A DNA stretch of 64,000 nt from the NCBI GenBank assembly GCA_964525185.1, contig CAZGFQ010000001.1, positions 37,614 through 101,613 of the forward strand, in the 5' to 3' direction. Position numbers and translations under genes: made by a program. Below the pieces are notes generated by a model. That model saw only the letters and a list, made by a program, of their open reading frames with translations. It had not been told where the DNA came from and made no database searches. Origin of the DNA: JABHGY01 sp964525185 (GTDB lineage Bacteria > Fidelibacterota > Marinisomatia > Marinisomatales > UBA1611). Of the stretch, positions 42,176 through 51,843 are shown piece after piece. Position 1 is the first letter of the stretch, and every line of letters starts with the position of its first letter.

Positions 42176-43213
42176 TTAACTATCTGAATTGTTTAATTTA
42201 TTCTCTAATGTGAGAAATGACTGTTTAAAATGATGAATCATACCCATCTTTGTTTCAATTGATTGTAAGCTGGCTTGAATTCCATTTAATACGAGATGTT
42301 TTATTATTTTAATATTGAATTGGAATGTATCTACAATGTTTAAATATTCATCAGTCAAGGTTGTGCCAAACATAGGAGGATCATCTGAATTAATTGTGAT
42401 GCATAATCCTTCTTCTAATAATTGAGGTAATGGATGTTTGTCAAATGATTCGACGACTCCAAGTTTTACATTGCTTGTTGGGCAAACTTCTAATGGTATT
42501 TGATGATCTCTCAAGTATTGGACTAATTCTGGATCTTTAATACAACGAACACCATGACCAATTCGAATGGCATGAAGTGAATTTAAGGATCCCCAAATAC
42601 TTTTGGGACCTTCCGTTTCACCTGCATGAGGAACACTGGCTAAATCGAATTTTTTTGCCCTTCGAAAAATAGATTCAAATAATTCTGGTGGATGTCCAAT
42701 TTCTGGTCCCCCTAACCCAAGTGCGACTATTCCATTTTCCATATTACGAATTGCCCAATTGACTAACTCCATTCCTTCATCTATATCTCTTTTTTCACGC
42801 GACATATCAGGAATAAGACGTAATGTTACACCTAATTCTTTTTCTGCATCAAACCGGGCTTTATTTATGGCATTTAATTGATCGTCTAAGGACACCTTAT
42901 GCTTGTGGTCCAATGGGGTAAAAGTCACTTCAGAATATTGAATATTTTGTCGAGCTTGATTCGTTAAAAAATCTCTACTAATTAACTCAAAATCTTCCGG
43001 TGTTTGTAAACATTCACCGATGATTCTATAAATATCAATAAAATGATTAAAATCTGTAAATGAATACCATTTTTCTATATCATCTAATGTAGTTACGGGG
43101 ATGGATACATTATTTTTTTCTGAGAGCTTAAGAAGTGTTTTGGGTTGAATAGACCCTTCCAAATGCACATGCAATTCTACCTTTGGCATTTCACGAATAA
43201 ATGAGTGAAGCAT
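42176..43213 (-). CDS. add: Adenosine deaminase family protein
   Basis: A 345-aa TIM-barrel metallohydrolase. Zinc ligands are in ELHVHLEGS (His15, His17) and VPHAGE; RIGHGVR, the EVCPTSNVKLG segment and INSDDPPMFG complete the active-site set. It deaminates adenosine or a related nucleoside; adenine or aminodeoxyfutalosine as substrate cannot be excluded, since these share the motifs. It starts two bases after the GNAT stop upstream. Confidence 0.88.
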   Translation of the reverse strand: MLHSFIREMPKVELHVHLEGSIQPKTLLKLSEKNNVSIPVTTLDDIEKWYSFTDFNHFIDIYRIIGECLQTPEDFELISRDFLTNQARQNIQYSEVTFTPLDHKHKVSLDDQLNAINKARFDAEKELGVTLRLIPDMSREKRDIDEGMELVNWAIRNMENGIVALGLGGPEIGHPPELFESIFRRAKKFDLASVPHAGETEGPKSIWGSLNSLHAIRIGHGVRCIKDPELVQYLRDHQIPLEVCPTSNVKLGVVESFDKHPLPQLLEEGLCITINSDDPPMFGTTLTDEYLNIVDTFQFNIKIIKHLVLNGIQASLQSIETKMGMIHHFKQSFLTLENKLNNSDS

Positions 43214-43215
43214 AT

Positions 43216-43632
43216 TTATAATTCTTTTCTAAAAAAGATTTCACCTATTCCATTATCATTTATATTGGATAATAAACCCAATTCTTTAAAGCCAATATGT
43301 TTATGCCAAGCTTGAGGTTCAGGTTCATTTTCCATGGATGAACTAATGTAATATGTATGCTCATGTAATTTTAATACATCTTCAAGGAATGATAATAATT
43401 CTTTTCCAATTCCTTGTTTTCGGTATCTACTTTTAACCATGATTAAAGATAAGAAAGGTAAGTGTCCCCACATAAGCTCATATCGTATATGCCCAACATG
43501 CTTTCCGTCAAATACTGCAACCATAATGTGTCGGGACCGAATTTGATGCATTAAAACGTCATCTTTTAACGGATGTTGCCAATGGAGATATTCAAAGTCT
43601 GATTCTTCCGCAAATCGAACAGATATGTTCAT
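43216..43632 (-). CDS. GNAT acetyltransferase
   Basis: A 138-aa GNAT domain protein beginning MNISVRFAEESDFEYL, with the CoA-binding loop SRYRKQGIGKELL and a late HKHIGFKEL. I chose ATG 43632, which overlaps the SDR stop (TAATG); a longer form would run into the SDR gene. Substrate unknown. It lies between the SDR and adenosine deaminase genes in a compact leftward operon. Confidence 0.85.
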   Translation of the reverse strand: MNISVRFAEESDFEYLHWQHPLKDDVLMHQIRSRHIMVAVFDGKHVGHIRYELMWGHLPFLSLIMVKSRYRKQGIGKELLSFLEDVLKLHEHTYYISSSMENEPEPQAWHKHIGFKELGLLSNINDNGIGEIFFRKEL

Positions 43633-44366
43633 TAGACTGATACGAGTTTTATTAGCCAGCGAGGAAGAAACCTGAAAATAGGAACAATTATATTCCATTG
43701 CCATGGCAGGATATATTTTCGTTTTCCTTTATGAATAGCATTGGCGATTTTTCCAGCAGCCGTTTCAGAATCCATGAGAAATAACATTTTAAATGAATGT
43801 CCAGCAGTCATTTCTGTCGCAATCCAGCCAGGGAAAACAACTGTTGTAGAAATATTATGACGAGATAAACTATAATCCCAACTATCTCCTATAACTCGAA
43901 CAGCGGCCTTAGAACCAGAATATCCCCCATGCCCAATTAAACCACGTGTTCCTGCGATTGAGCTGATGATGCATATTTGGCCAGATTTTTGTTCTTTCAT
44001 GGATGGTATAAATGGAATAACGGTATTCGTTACTCCCAAAATATTGATTGATAAAATTTTATTAATAGTGGATGCATCTCCAGATGATAATTTATCTGTA
44101 CCCCCGACACCAGCATTTGCAATTACCGTATCGATAGTTCCAGTTTGTTCTAAAAAAGTATTAGCTGCTTTTTGTACATCATCTCGGTTAGCCACATCCA
44201 GAATGAAAGAGATGGGATTCCCACCTAATTCTTTCACTTTATCTTCAACTGCCTTAAGACGATCTTCTCGTCGCGCAACAAGCCCAACGGTGTCACCCTT
44301 TTGCGCATAATAGTATGCTAATGATTCACCAATTCCACTACTTGCACCTGTAATAAATATGTTCAT
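43632..44366 (-). CDS. Short-chain dehydrogenase/reductase
   Basis: A 244-aa classical SDR: cofactor motif TGASSGIG (residues 6-13), NAG (about 89-91), catalytic Ser in IISSIAG and YSGSK. An Arg after the second strand (ARRE) points to NADP(H). The C-terminal extension with a hydrophobic stretch (NIIVPIFRFLPRWLIKLV) is typical of membrane-associated SDRs acting on lipids. First gene of a leftward operon with GNAT, adenosine deaminase and GNAT. Confidence 0.9.
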   Translation of the reverse strand: MNIFITGASSGIGESLAYYYAQKGDTVGLVARREDRLKAVEDKVKELGGNPISFILDVANRDDVQKAANTFLEQTGTIDTVIANAGVGGTDKLSSGDASTINKILSINILGVTNTVIPFIPSMKEQKSGQICIISSIAGTRGLIGHGGYSGSKAAVRVIGDSWDYSLSRHNISTTVVFPGWIATEMTAGHSFKMLFLMDSETAAGKIANAIHKGKRKYILPWQWNIIVPIFRFLPRWLIKLVSV

Positions 44367-44467
44367 TATGATTTTTCCGGAAAGTATTATATATAAATTT
44401 AAACCAAGGGTTCATTCATTCCGAGAATTGTAGTACCGTTATTTAATTAATGGCGAACATTTATATG

Positions 44468-44836
44468 TTATGGTTTACTGGGGTTTAAAACTTTGTATTC
44501 TTCATCAGTAAGAATTCTTGATACAGTCATAAACCTTAACCCTAAAGGGATTTCTAATGAAAAGCTTGACCCTCTGCCTTCTGATACATCAATAGTAATA
44601 TGAGAGCCCTTGTAATATTCGAACTGATCTTCTGACATATAAAAATCACATCCATGTATATTCCCTATACAGAGGTCTCTAGACCCCACTATAAAATCAC
44701 CTTTTTCAAAACACATTGGTGCCGAGCCGTCACAGCAACCACCACTTTGATGAAACATAAGATCACCATGCTTTTCTCTAAGCTGGTCAATTACATCCTT
44801 AGCTTTTTCTGTTACACTTACTCTTTCTAATGTCAT
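44468..44836 (-). CDS. DUF779 protein
   Basis: A 122-aa protein with the DUF779 core: MFHQSGGCCDGSAPMC near residues 28-43, then DLCIGNIHGCDFYM and GRGSSFSLEIPLGLRF. The Cys clusters suggest metal or redox chemistry. In many bacteria this gene follows an aldehyde dehydrogenase of the ExaC/AldB type, as here, so a shared role in aldehyde or alcohol oxidation is likely though unproven. Confidence 0.9.
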   Translation of the reverse strand: MTLERVSVTEKAKDVIDQLREKHGDLMFHQSGGCCDGSAPMCFEKGDFIVGSRDLCIGNIHGCDFYMSEDQFEYYKGSHITIDVSEGRGSSFSLEIPLGLRFMTVSRILTDEEYKVLNPSKP

Positions 44837-44848
44837 AATTCTCTCTTA

Positions 44849-44876
44849 GAGCGGGCAGTAAAAAAACTGCCCGCTC
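44849..44876. terminator. Perfect GC-rich hairpin between ALDH and DUF779
   Basis: GAGCGGGCAGT, loop of six A, ACTGCCCGCTC: 11 perfect pairs in an AT-rich region. The T-run lies on the plus-strand side (after 44880), whereas both genes run on the minus strand. For the ALDH transcript it is more likely a stability or attenuation hairpin than a full terminator. Confidence 0.7.
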
Positions 44877-44888
44877 ACGGTTTTTTAT

Positions 44889-46382
44889 TTAAAAGAACCC
44901 TAATGGATTTTTATCATATGATGTTAACACATTTTTTGTATGACGATAATGATCGAGCATCATTTTATGTGTTTCTCTACCAATACCAGATTTTTTATAT
45001 CCACCAAATGAAGCATGTGCTGGGTATGCATGGTAACAGTTACACCAAACACGACCTGCTTCTATTCCACGGGACATAGATTGCATTTGATGAATGTCTC
45101 GAGTCCAAACACCAGCGCCTAATCCATATAGCGTATCATTGGCAATTTCCAATGCTTCAGCTTCATTTTTAAAAGTAGTAACACTTAATACCGGACCAAA
45201 AATCTCTTCTTGGAATATGCGCATTTTGTTATTTCCTTTAAAAACAGTTGGTTTGATATAATACCCGTCTGGATAAACTTCATTATTATAAGCTTCTCCA
45301 CCAATGAGCACTTCAGCACCTTCTTGTTTTCCAATATCAATATAATTTAGGATTTTCTGATACTGGTCATTAGATGCTTGAGCTCCCATCATGGTTGATC
45401 CTTCTAGGGTATCACCCATCGTAATTGCTTCTATACGCTTTAGAGCTCGTTCCATGAAAGCATCATAGATGTTTTCTTGTATTAATGCTCTTGATGGACA
45501 AGTACATACTTCACCTTGGTTGAAAGCAAATAGGACGAGCCCTTCGATTGCTTTATCAAGGAAATTATCATCTTCTGCCATAACACTATCAAAGAAAATA
45601 TTTGGTGATTTTCCACCTAACTCCAATGTGAATGGGATAATATTTTCAGAAGCATACTGCATGATAAGTCGACCAGTTGTAGTTTCACCTGTGAAGGCAA
45701 TTTTCTTTACATCTGGATGAGTTGCGAGTGGTTTACCTGCTTCGGGACCAAATCCGTTTACTACATTGATTACTCCTGCAGGAAGTAAATCCGCAATAGC
45801 TTCAATTAATAGTAGAATAGAGACAGGTGTTTGTTCCGCAGGTTTTATTACAACACAATTTCCTGCTGCTAATGCTGGGGCTAATTTCCAAGCAGCCATT
45901 AGAATTGGAAAATTCCAAGGAATAATTTGTCCAACCACACCAAGTGGTTCATGGATTTCCATTGAAACTGTATTAGCGTCAAGATCGGATACTTCACCAG
46001 ATTCAGAACGGATCACTCCTGCGAAATATCTAAAATGATCAATAGTTAATGGAATATCAGCGGCCATCGTTTCCCGAATAGCTTTCCCATTATCCCACGT
46101 TTCTGCAAGAGCAAGTGCCTCTAGGTTTTCTTCTATACGATCTGCTATTTTGTTTAGAAGAGTGGACCTCTCCGTGGCAGATGATTTATTCCATGCAGAG
46201 GCTGCTTTCCATGCAGCCTTAACAGCTAAATCAATATCGTTTTTATTTGATTTTGGTACTTTAGATATGAAGCTTCCATCTACAGGTGAATTATTTTCAA
46301 AATATTCACCGTCAACAGGCGCTACCCACTCACCACCAATATAATTGTCATATTGAGGTTTAAAATTGGGTCTATTAGACAT
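44889..46382 (-). CDS. NAD-dependent aldehyde dehydrogenase (ExaC/AldB type)
   Basis: A 497-aa aldehyde dehydrogenase. Cofactor-binding motifs are PWNFPI and FTGETTTG; the catalytic base is Glu254 in LELGGKSPN and the nucleophile Cys293 in NQGEVCTC. The N-terminal YIGGEWVAP and C-terminal KKSGIGRETHKMML match the acetaldehyde dehydrogenase group. An AAGGAG site lies seven bases before the ATG. It probably oxidises acetaldehyde or related short aldehydes, with DUF779 as partner. Confidence 0.93.
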   Translation of the reverse strand: MSNRPNFKPQYDNYIGGEWVAPVDGEYFENNSPVDGSFISKVPKSNKNDIDLAVKAAWKAASAWNKSSATERSTLLNKIADRIEENLEALALAETWDNGKAIRETMAADIPLTIDHFRYFAGVIRSESGEVSDLDANTVSMEIHEPLGVVGQIIPWNFPILMAAWKLAPALAAGNCVVIKPAEQTPVSILLLIEAIADLLPAGVINVVNGFGPEAGKPLATHPDVKKIAFTGETTTGRLIMQYASENIIPFTLELGGKSPNIFFDSVMAEDDNFLDKAIEGLVLFAFNQGEVCTCPSRALIQENIYDAFMERALKRIEAITMGDTLEGSTMMGAQASNDQYQKILNYIDIGKQEGAEVLIGGEAYNNEVYPDGYYIKPTVFKGNNKMRIFQEEIFGPVLSVTTFKNEAEALEIANDTLYGLGAGVWTRDIHQMQSMSRGIEAGRVWCNCYHAYPAHASFGGYKKSGIGRETHKMMLDHYRHTKNVLTSYDKNPLGFF

Positions 46383-46451
46383 AATCTATCTCCTTTTGTT
46401 TTATTGTTATTGATTCCCGCTATTAAGTAATTGTAAATCACAATCTCCAAA

Positions 46452-47564
46452 TTATAGTTTTATAAATATCTTTTTCCGATAAAGCCAAAAAAGGACAAGC
46501 CACCATCCAATAACATGGGTTAATGCAAAAAGGAGAGACCCATTGATATCTCCTGCAAAAGGTTGAAAAACCGTTTTATACAAATAGCCATACCCTGATG
46601 TTAATTGCCCATCTAAATTAAATTTAATTTTTAATATCGTTTTTGCCCAAAGGCCGGATCCAACAAAAATAAATAATGAATTTGTTCCAAATACTTCAAA
46701 TACCCAGAAAGGTTTTTTCCAAGATTTTGCATCAATTATAAATGTTAATCCTGCTAATACAAGAAAAGCTAATCCACTTGTGAATAAAACATAAGTACTT
46801 GTCCAAAGAGCTTTATTGATTGGAAAAATAAAACCCCAAATCCAACCAATAGAAATCAAGGCCAATCCAAATACAGACATTCGTTTAGCACTTTCAGAAT
46901 ATTTTTTTGTTGTTTGCAACATACCACCTGCAAGATAGCCTAACAATACAGTACCAATAGAAGGGAGTGTACTCAAAATACCTTCAGGATCAAAAGGGAG
47001 TCCTTTTCCATGCCATAAATGATTTTCACCTAAAAACCACATATCAAATGTGCGAATAACATTCGAATCGACACTGTATGGATCACCGGTGCCGCCAAAC
47101 CATAATAATCCCCAGTAAAATAATAGTAACCCTGATAGAATTTGAATAATATGTTTAAAATTAAAATTGATTACAAGGATTGAACTTATACCATAAGCGA
47201 GTGCAATTCGTTGCAAGACACCCATAATACGAAATGTAGACCAATCCCAATTTTGCCTAATAAAAGGAAAAGCATTTATAAGTAATCCTGCAATAAATAT
47301 GGAAACAGTTCGCCAGAATACGTGGTAATAAAACTCTTTTGAATCATAATGATGCCAGCGAACAAATGCGAAACGCATGGATGTACCCATTATGAATAAG
47401 AAAAATGGAAATACGAGATCTGTTAATGTACAGCCATGCCAATTTGCATGGAGAAGGGGAGAATAAACATTTGCCCAACTCCCGGGATTATTAACCAAAA
47501 TCATCAGAGCAATGGTCATGCCACGAAACACATCAATCGAATAGATTCGCCTTGGTTTAGTCAT
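46452..47564 (-). CDS. NagX/HGSNAT-like membrane acyltransferase
   Basis: A 370-aa protein with about ten helices. RIYSIDVFRGMTIALMILVN and CTLTDLVFPFFLFIMGTSM near the N-terminus match the heparan-alpha-glucosaminide N-acetyltransferase/NagX family. Such proteins sit in amino-sugar loci and may acetylate glucosamine at the membrane or act in uptake. Its neighbours (Na+/solute symporter, BadF-type kinase, SpoIID) support a role in cell-wall sugar recovery. It starts 13 nt after the symporter stop. Confidence 0.85.
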   Translation of the reverse strand: MTKPRRIYSIDVFRGMTIALMILVNNPGSWANVYSPLLHANWHGCTLTDLVFPFFLFIMGTSMRFAFVRWHHYDSKEFYYHVFWRTVSIFIAGLLINAFPFIRQNWDWSTFRIMGVLQRIALAYGISSILVINFNFKHIIQILSGLLLFYWGLLWFGGTGDPYSVDSNVIRTFDMWFLGENHLWHGKGLPFDPEGILSTLPSIGTVLLGYLAGGMLQTTKKYSESAKRMSVFGLALISIGWIWGFIFPINKALWTSTYVLFTSGLAFLVLAGLTFIIDAKSWKKPFWVFEVFGTNSLFIFVGSGLWAKTILKIKFNLDGQLTSGYGYLYKTVFQPFAGDINGSLLFALTHVIGWWLVLFWLYRKKIFIKL

Positions 47565-47577
47565 TCATAAAGCCTGA

Positions 47578-49410
47578 TTAATTCAATTTGGATAAACTTC
47601 GATTCCAAATAAGATAAAAGCCTATGCCTGCTGCTCCAAATAGTAAAACAGCATAACTGTAATTAAGAAAAATTAAATTTCCAATGCCAAATGTAAGACC
47701 ATAAATCATCATGACGCCTGCGATCCATTGGATAAGGAATCCATGTGTTAATGGTTGCATTGTATGTTCAAATCCCGATGCTATTGGTTTCCACCAGCCA
47801 CCGGGTTGGACACGCTTATAAAAAGCAGTTAAAGTTTCATTCGACTCAGGTTCTGTTAACAATGTAGCTGTAACCCACGCTATTATCGCTAATGGAACTA
47901 TAATCATTAGTTTATGATGGACCTGCAATGAAATACCAAACAGAATGGGTGATGAACCGAATAATTCATATGAATTTCCTGCTGCAATTGTTTGGCTCCA
48001 AGCTAACACTTCTAAAGAAATTGTAATAATAATGGATGTTGCCAACGCGGTGATTTCACTCCATGCATTAATACGCCACCAAAACCAACGAAGGATTAGA
48101 ACAAGTCCAATACCCGCCCCCATGGAAAAGATAAATTCCCATGCTTTTGAAATGCTTTGCATTTTCATGGCTGTAAAAGCAGCTAATACCATTAACACGA
48201 CTGTAAATATTTTACCAACAAGAACGTAATGCTTTTCTGACTCATTTGGTTTAAAAAAGCGTTTATAGATATCATTAATCATATAGGATGAACCCCAATT
48301 GAGATGTGTATCAATGGTAGACATAAATGCGGCAAGAAAAGAGACGATAAGAATGCCTTTCATTCCAGGCCCAAGTAATGAATTCATCACCAAAGGGTAT
48401 CCCGCTTTTACGCCCAACTCAGAGTAAGATTCAGGTATGATTGGAAATAGAACAATTGACACAACAGCTACAATAATCCAAGGCCAGACACGTAATGCAT
48501 AATGCGCTGTATTGAACCAAAGTGTGGCTAATAACGCATGGCGTTCATTTTTAGCTGATGACATTCGTTGGATAATATACCCACCACCATCCGTACTATG
48601 ATTACTCCACCACATGACTGTAATAAATATCATAAATTTAGAAAAAGGAGATTCCCAAAATGCACCTGTTGTTACGCCCGCATCAGGAGCAGGTGGAATA
48701 AATTTAAGTGTATTATTATGAACAGCATCTGAGCCTAATAAGGATGATAATTTTGCGAGTAATGGTTCCATGCCACCCACAGCACTCACAGCTATAATTG
48801 CTAATGCAATAGATCCAAACATGGCAATCAAGAACTGAACAAGATCAGTAACAACAACCCCCCAAAATCCAGATAAAATTGCGTAAACCAGTGCAATTAT
48901 AACGCAAATCCATACAGCAGTCCATTTATCCATATTCAGCATAACAGATATAATGGATGCCATTGCATTAATGACCCAGCCCATGACGATAAAATTGTAT
49001 AAAATGGCAAAATAGCTTGCTTTAAATGCACGTAAAAATGCTGCTGGTTTTCCACTATACCTTATTTCTAATAATTCATTATCTGTTAAAACTTTTGCTC
49101 TACGCCACAATCTTGAAAAAAGAAAAATGCTTAAAATAGATCCAAGAACCATATTCCACCAAAACCAATTTTGCCATATTCCCGGTCCTCTTACAAATTC
49201 AGTAATGGCTAAAGGTGTATCAGCAGCAAATGTGGTTGCTACCATGGATGTTCCAACAATCCACCAAGGTAAAGACCTTCCCGAGAGAAAATATTCTTCT
49301 GTGCTAGAAGATGCTCGTTTTGAAAAATAGATTCCAACACCAAGCGAAAAGGCGATGTAAGAAATGATAATGGTCCAGTCAATCCAGTGTAAAGCAATAG
49401 CATCAGTCAT
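47578..49410 (-). CDS. Sodium:solute symporter (SSS family)
   Basis: A 610-aa transporter with 13 or more helices. The SSS features STEEYFLSGRSLPWW and TTFAADTPLAITE appear near the N-terminus, and the conserved core helix carrying STIDTHLNWGSSYMIND near residue 370. Length fits the larger bacterial sugar/anion symporters. Overlaps the SpoIID gene by 8 nt. In this context it probably imports an amino sugar such as GlcNAc or MurNAc; this is inferred from neighbours. Confidence 0.9.
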   Translation of the reverse strand: MTDAIALHWIDWTIIISYIAFSLGVGIYFSKRASSSTEEYFLSGRSLPWWIVGTSMVATTFAADTPLAITEFVRGPGIWQNWFWWNMVLGSILSIFLFSRLWRRAKVLTDNELLEIRYSGKPAAFLRAFKASYFAILYNFIVMGWVINAMASIISVMLNMDKWTAVWICVIIALVYAILSGFWGVVVTDLVQFLIAMFGSIALAIIAVSAVGGMEPLLAKLSSLLGSDAVHNNTLKFIPPAPDAGVTTGAFWESPFSKFMIFITVMWWSNHSTDGGGYIIQRMSSAKNERHALLATLWFNTAHYALRVWPWIIVAVVSIVLFPIIPESYSELGVKAGYPLVMNSLLGPGMKGILIVSFLAAFMSTIDTHLNWGSSYMINDIYKRFFKPNESEKHYVLVGKIFTVVLMVLAAFTAMKMQSISKAWEFIFSMGAGIGLVLILRWFWWRINAWSEITALATSIIITISLEVLAWSQTIAAGNSYELFGSSPILFGISLQVHHKLMIIVPLAIIAWVTATLLTEPESNETLTAFYKRVQPGGWWKPIASGFEHTMQPLTHGFLIQWIAGVMMIYGLTFGIGNLIFLNYSYAVLLFGAAGIGFYLIWNRSLSKLN

Positions 49411-50659
49411 AGATTTTTTCTAACTCCGTTGATTTAAAATAATGGTTTAATATTTCTTTAGTTGAATATTGGTTTAATGCCATTCCTAATGCTCCAATTT
49501 GGCAAAGTCCAGCTCCATGTCCCCAGCCGGCACCGTGGAACGTTATTTTGTCAATATTTGAATGGCTGTCTAAAGATATTTTCATAAAAAAAGCAGAACT
49601 AAACATAAAATTGGGATGAAGCACACGTCTAATTTCGTATTCAGAATCTAATATAATTATTGACTCAATTCCTTTTAATTGTCCTTTTATTTCTAGCTGT
49701 ATAATTCGACCTGAAAGTCCACGCTTTAATGGTTTTATAGATTGTAATGAGTCAAATGGATTATTTGTTTTATTTGAAATGAGTTTTATTAATTCGTCTC
49801 GGTTAAAGGCGGCATCCCATCGAAAATAGGATCCGGATTTATCTACATGGCCTAAATAGTGATGTAACTCATTTTCTGGTACTGTTTTCGGGCTACAAAA
49901 GCAGTCTGAATCTTGCCAATACCAGTGTTGAAACTTTTCATCTGATTGTAAATCAGGTAGGGTTGGGTTTGGACTGTCATGTATAGCTGTCAAGTAAGGT
50001 TTGGCAGATTCTTTCCAGACATAGTCGTTCCTTTCTGATACTCCTCCGCAGGATTTTGAATATCGCGTATCACAAATGGCTTGGTTGTGCATTATAACTT
50101 TTCCACGTGTGGATAGAGATGCTTTTTTGGCTTTTTCAGTTAAATTTCCCATTCCCTGATATCGTTGACAACAATCGTCATTGCAGGCATCAAGTCCTAA
50201 GTGCGCATGCTTTTGTTCGTCTGCGGCTAAGAGCCAAGATCGTGCCGCAATCGTTTGTGCTTCAAGCAATGCAGGTGGACATTCACCGCTCATTTCTGAT
50301 GTGGCTACACACATTAGATATTGTTCCAATGGAAGTTGATTTATCACAAAAAGGCATCCATCTTTGATGGAAATATCTACATCCCCCAATACTTGAATAG
50401 AAATATGTTTTTCCCAATGAAACCCACGTCCGGCTCTAACAGGATGAATTGTAAAGGTTGAATCAGTACTTGATTGATTAAAATGAATTCTCGGTAATGG
50501 ATTTCCGTCTAATAATAAAGTGTCTTTTTGAACTAATATTTGATGTTCAATTTTTGACTCACTGCTTTTAATTGTAACACTTTTTTGTTGGTCTTCGGGT
50601 AAAACTAACCCGATGGATACATTGGGTTCTATTGTTGGGATTTGACCTTTTATTAGCAT
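49403..50659 (-). CDS. SpoIID/LytB-domain protein
   Basis: A 418-aa protein. The SpoIID domain spans about residues 85-415, with LPLEQYLMCVATSEMS, EAQTIAARSWLLA, YSKSCGGVSE and GAGWGHGAGLCQIGALGMA. In sporulating bacteria SpoIID is a peptidoglycan lytic transglycosylase that yields anhydro-MurNAc ends, which fits the AnmK gene downstream. No clear signal peptide is seen at this start, so the location is uncertain. Several Cys (ACNDDCC, DCFC) are unusual. Confidence 0.85.
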   Translation of the reverse strand: MLIKGQIPTIEPNVSIGLVLPEDQQKSVTIKSSESKIEHQILVQKDTLLLDGNPLPRIHFNQSSTDSTFTIHPVRAGRGFHWEKHISIQVLGDVDISIKDGCLFVINQLPLEQYLMCVATSEMSGECPPALLEAQTIAARSWLLAADEQKHAHLGLDACNDDCCQRYQGMGNLTEKAKKASLSTRGKVIMHNQAICDTRYSKSCGGVSERNDYVWKESAKPYLTAIHDSPNPTLPDLQSDEKFQHWYWQDSDCFCSPKTVPENELHHYLGHVDKSGSYFRWDAAFNRDELIKLISNKTNNPFDSLQSIKPLKRGLSGRIIQLEIKGQLKGIESIIILDSEYEIRRVLHPNFMFSSAFFMKISLDSHSNIDKITFHGAGWGHGAGLCQIGALGMALNQYSTKEILNHYFKSTELEKIYD

Positions 50660-50661
50660 TT

Positions 50662-51840
50662 TTAAGATGCGTTATATTGATGAAAAGCATCGACACCTGC
50701 ACCTAAAGCAGGGGCATCACGTAGTTGAGAAAGTGTAAATAGATTTTCTAATCCAAATTTTAAATAATGATTTTTGGCTTTTTGATCAAGTGTTTGACTA
50801 TTAGAAATAAATGTTTTGAGATGACCTAAAAAAGGGTCCCAAAGAAAAGTGGATGTTTTTGATTTGTCCATCAATGTGCCGAGGCGTTGGCCAATGATTA
50901 ATTGATCAAATACGTTGCCTAAAAAAGGATGAGATTGCTCAAGTGGTGCTCTATTAGGATTTGCAAACTCAAAAGGGGATTGCCAGCCACAGAATAATGT
51001 TTCAATTCTTTCATAAAAGAGGTGTGCTAATGTTAAACTCACTAATTCTAAAGTTTCTTTAGCGTTGTTATTTCCATTTATTGCATATTCAAGAATTTGA
51101 GTTGGATAGATTGCATCTCTATTCAATTCTTCTACGGAAATTCCAGAGATTTGACCATAGATAAATTGAATTCCGCCAGCTGAGGCAAATCGTTCTAATG
51201 ATAACCCATCTTGTGTTTTTATCTCCCAAGATTTGGCTAACCAAGTTTTTGTCTTATCCAAAGGAAGAAGTTCTCCATTACATTTTAATGCGTCTGCTGC
51301 ACCTGTTCCTCCACCAAGATAATATCCAAACTGACACTTTGTAAAAGCTCCGCCCGAAGCATATTCTTCGCCTATTCCACAATAATCTGCATCACTCCCT
51401 AGTTGGGAAATAGAAGCAGCCAATGGAATATTCAATTGAGATAAATTTTCTTCTAATTGATCGCAAAAATGTGGGATTCTGGGCCCATTAGCCATAGCAA
51501 CAATACCACGCATATCAGTGGTTTTAAGTCCAGGCATTCCTATGCCTAGGAGTACTGGCTCCCCAGAATGAATATGATGAATTACATTGGCGAATGTTTG
51601 AATAATAGCATTACCTTGCTTTATTTCACTTTCAGTTAATTGAATATGATTCATATCCATTTCACTTAATTGTGTTTGGATGTCGACTGGAGAAAAACCA
51701 GAATTGAAAAAATTCTGATTTATATATTGATCTGCATAATGGGCTTGCCCCAATGAAAATGTGTTGCCATTATGCTCGATATCCCAAGCACTTACTTTGG
51801 TCGCACCGCCATCGATTCCGATAATTTGAATAGAACTCAT
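50662..51840 (-). CDS. BadF/BcrA-type ATPase, likely N-acetyl-amino-sugar kinase
   Basis: A 392-aa member of the ASKHA superfamily. The phosphate-1 motif is GIDGGATKVSAWD, the central adenosine motifs include YLGGGTGAADAL and the end carries APALGAGVDAF. The fold is that of GlcNAc/MurNAc kinases and BadF-like ATPases. It lacks the Cys pair of the (R)-2-hydroxyacyl-CoA dehydratase activators, so a sugar kinase is likelier. It starts after the GT2 stop by three bases. Confidence 0.8.
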   Translation of the reverse strand: MSSIQIIGIDGGATKVSAWDIEHNGNTFSLGQAHYADQYINQNFFNSGFSPVDIQTQLSEMDMNHIQLTESEIKQGNAIIQTFANVIHHIHSGEPVLLGIGMPGLKTTDMRGIVAMANGPRIPHFCDQLEENLSQLNIPLAASISQLGSDADYCGIGEEYASGGAFTKCQFGYYLGGGTGAADALKCNGELLPLDKTKTWLAKSWEIKTQDGLSLERFASAGGIQFIYGQISGISVEELNRDAIYPTQILEYAINGNNNAKETLELVSLTLAHLFYERIETLFCGWQSPFEFANPNRAPLEQSHPFLGNVFDQLIIGQRLGTLMDKSKTSTFLWDPFLGHLKTFISNSQTLDQKAKNHYLKFGLENLFTLSQLRDAPALGAGVDAFHQYNAS

Positions 51841-51843
51841 AGG

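Noticed and set aside
43966..44310. 114-codon plus-strand frame opposite the SDR gene
   Set aside because: Antisense shadow of a gene with complete SDR motifs.
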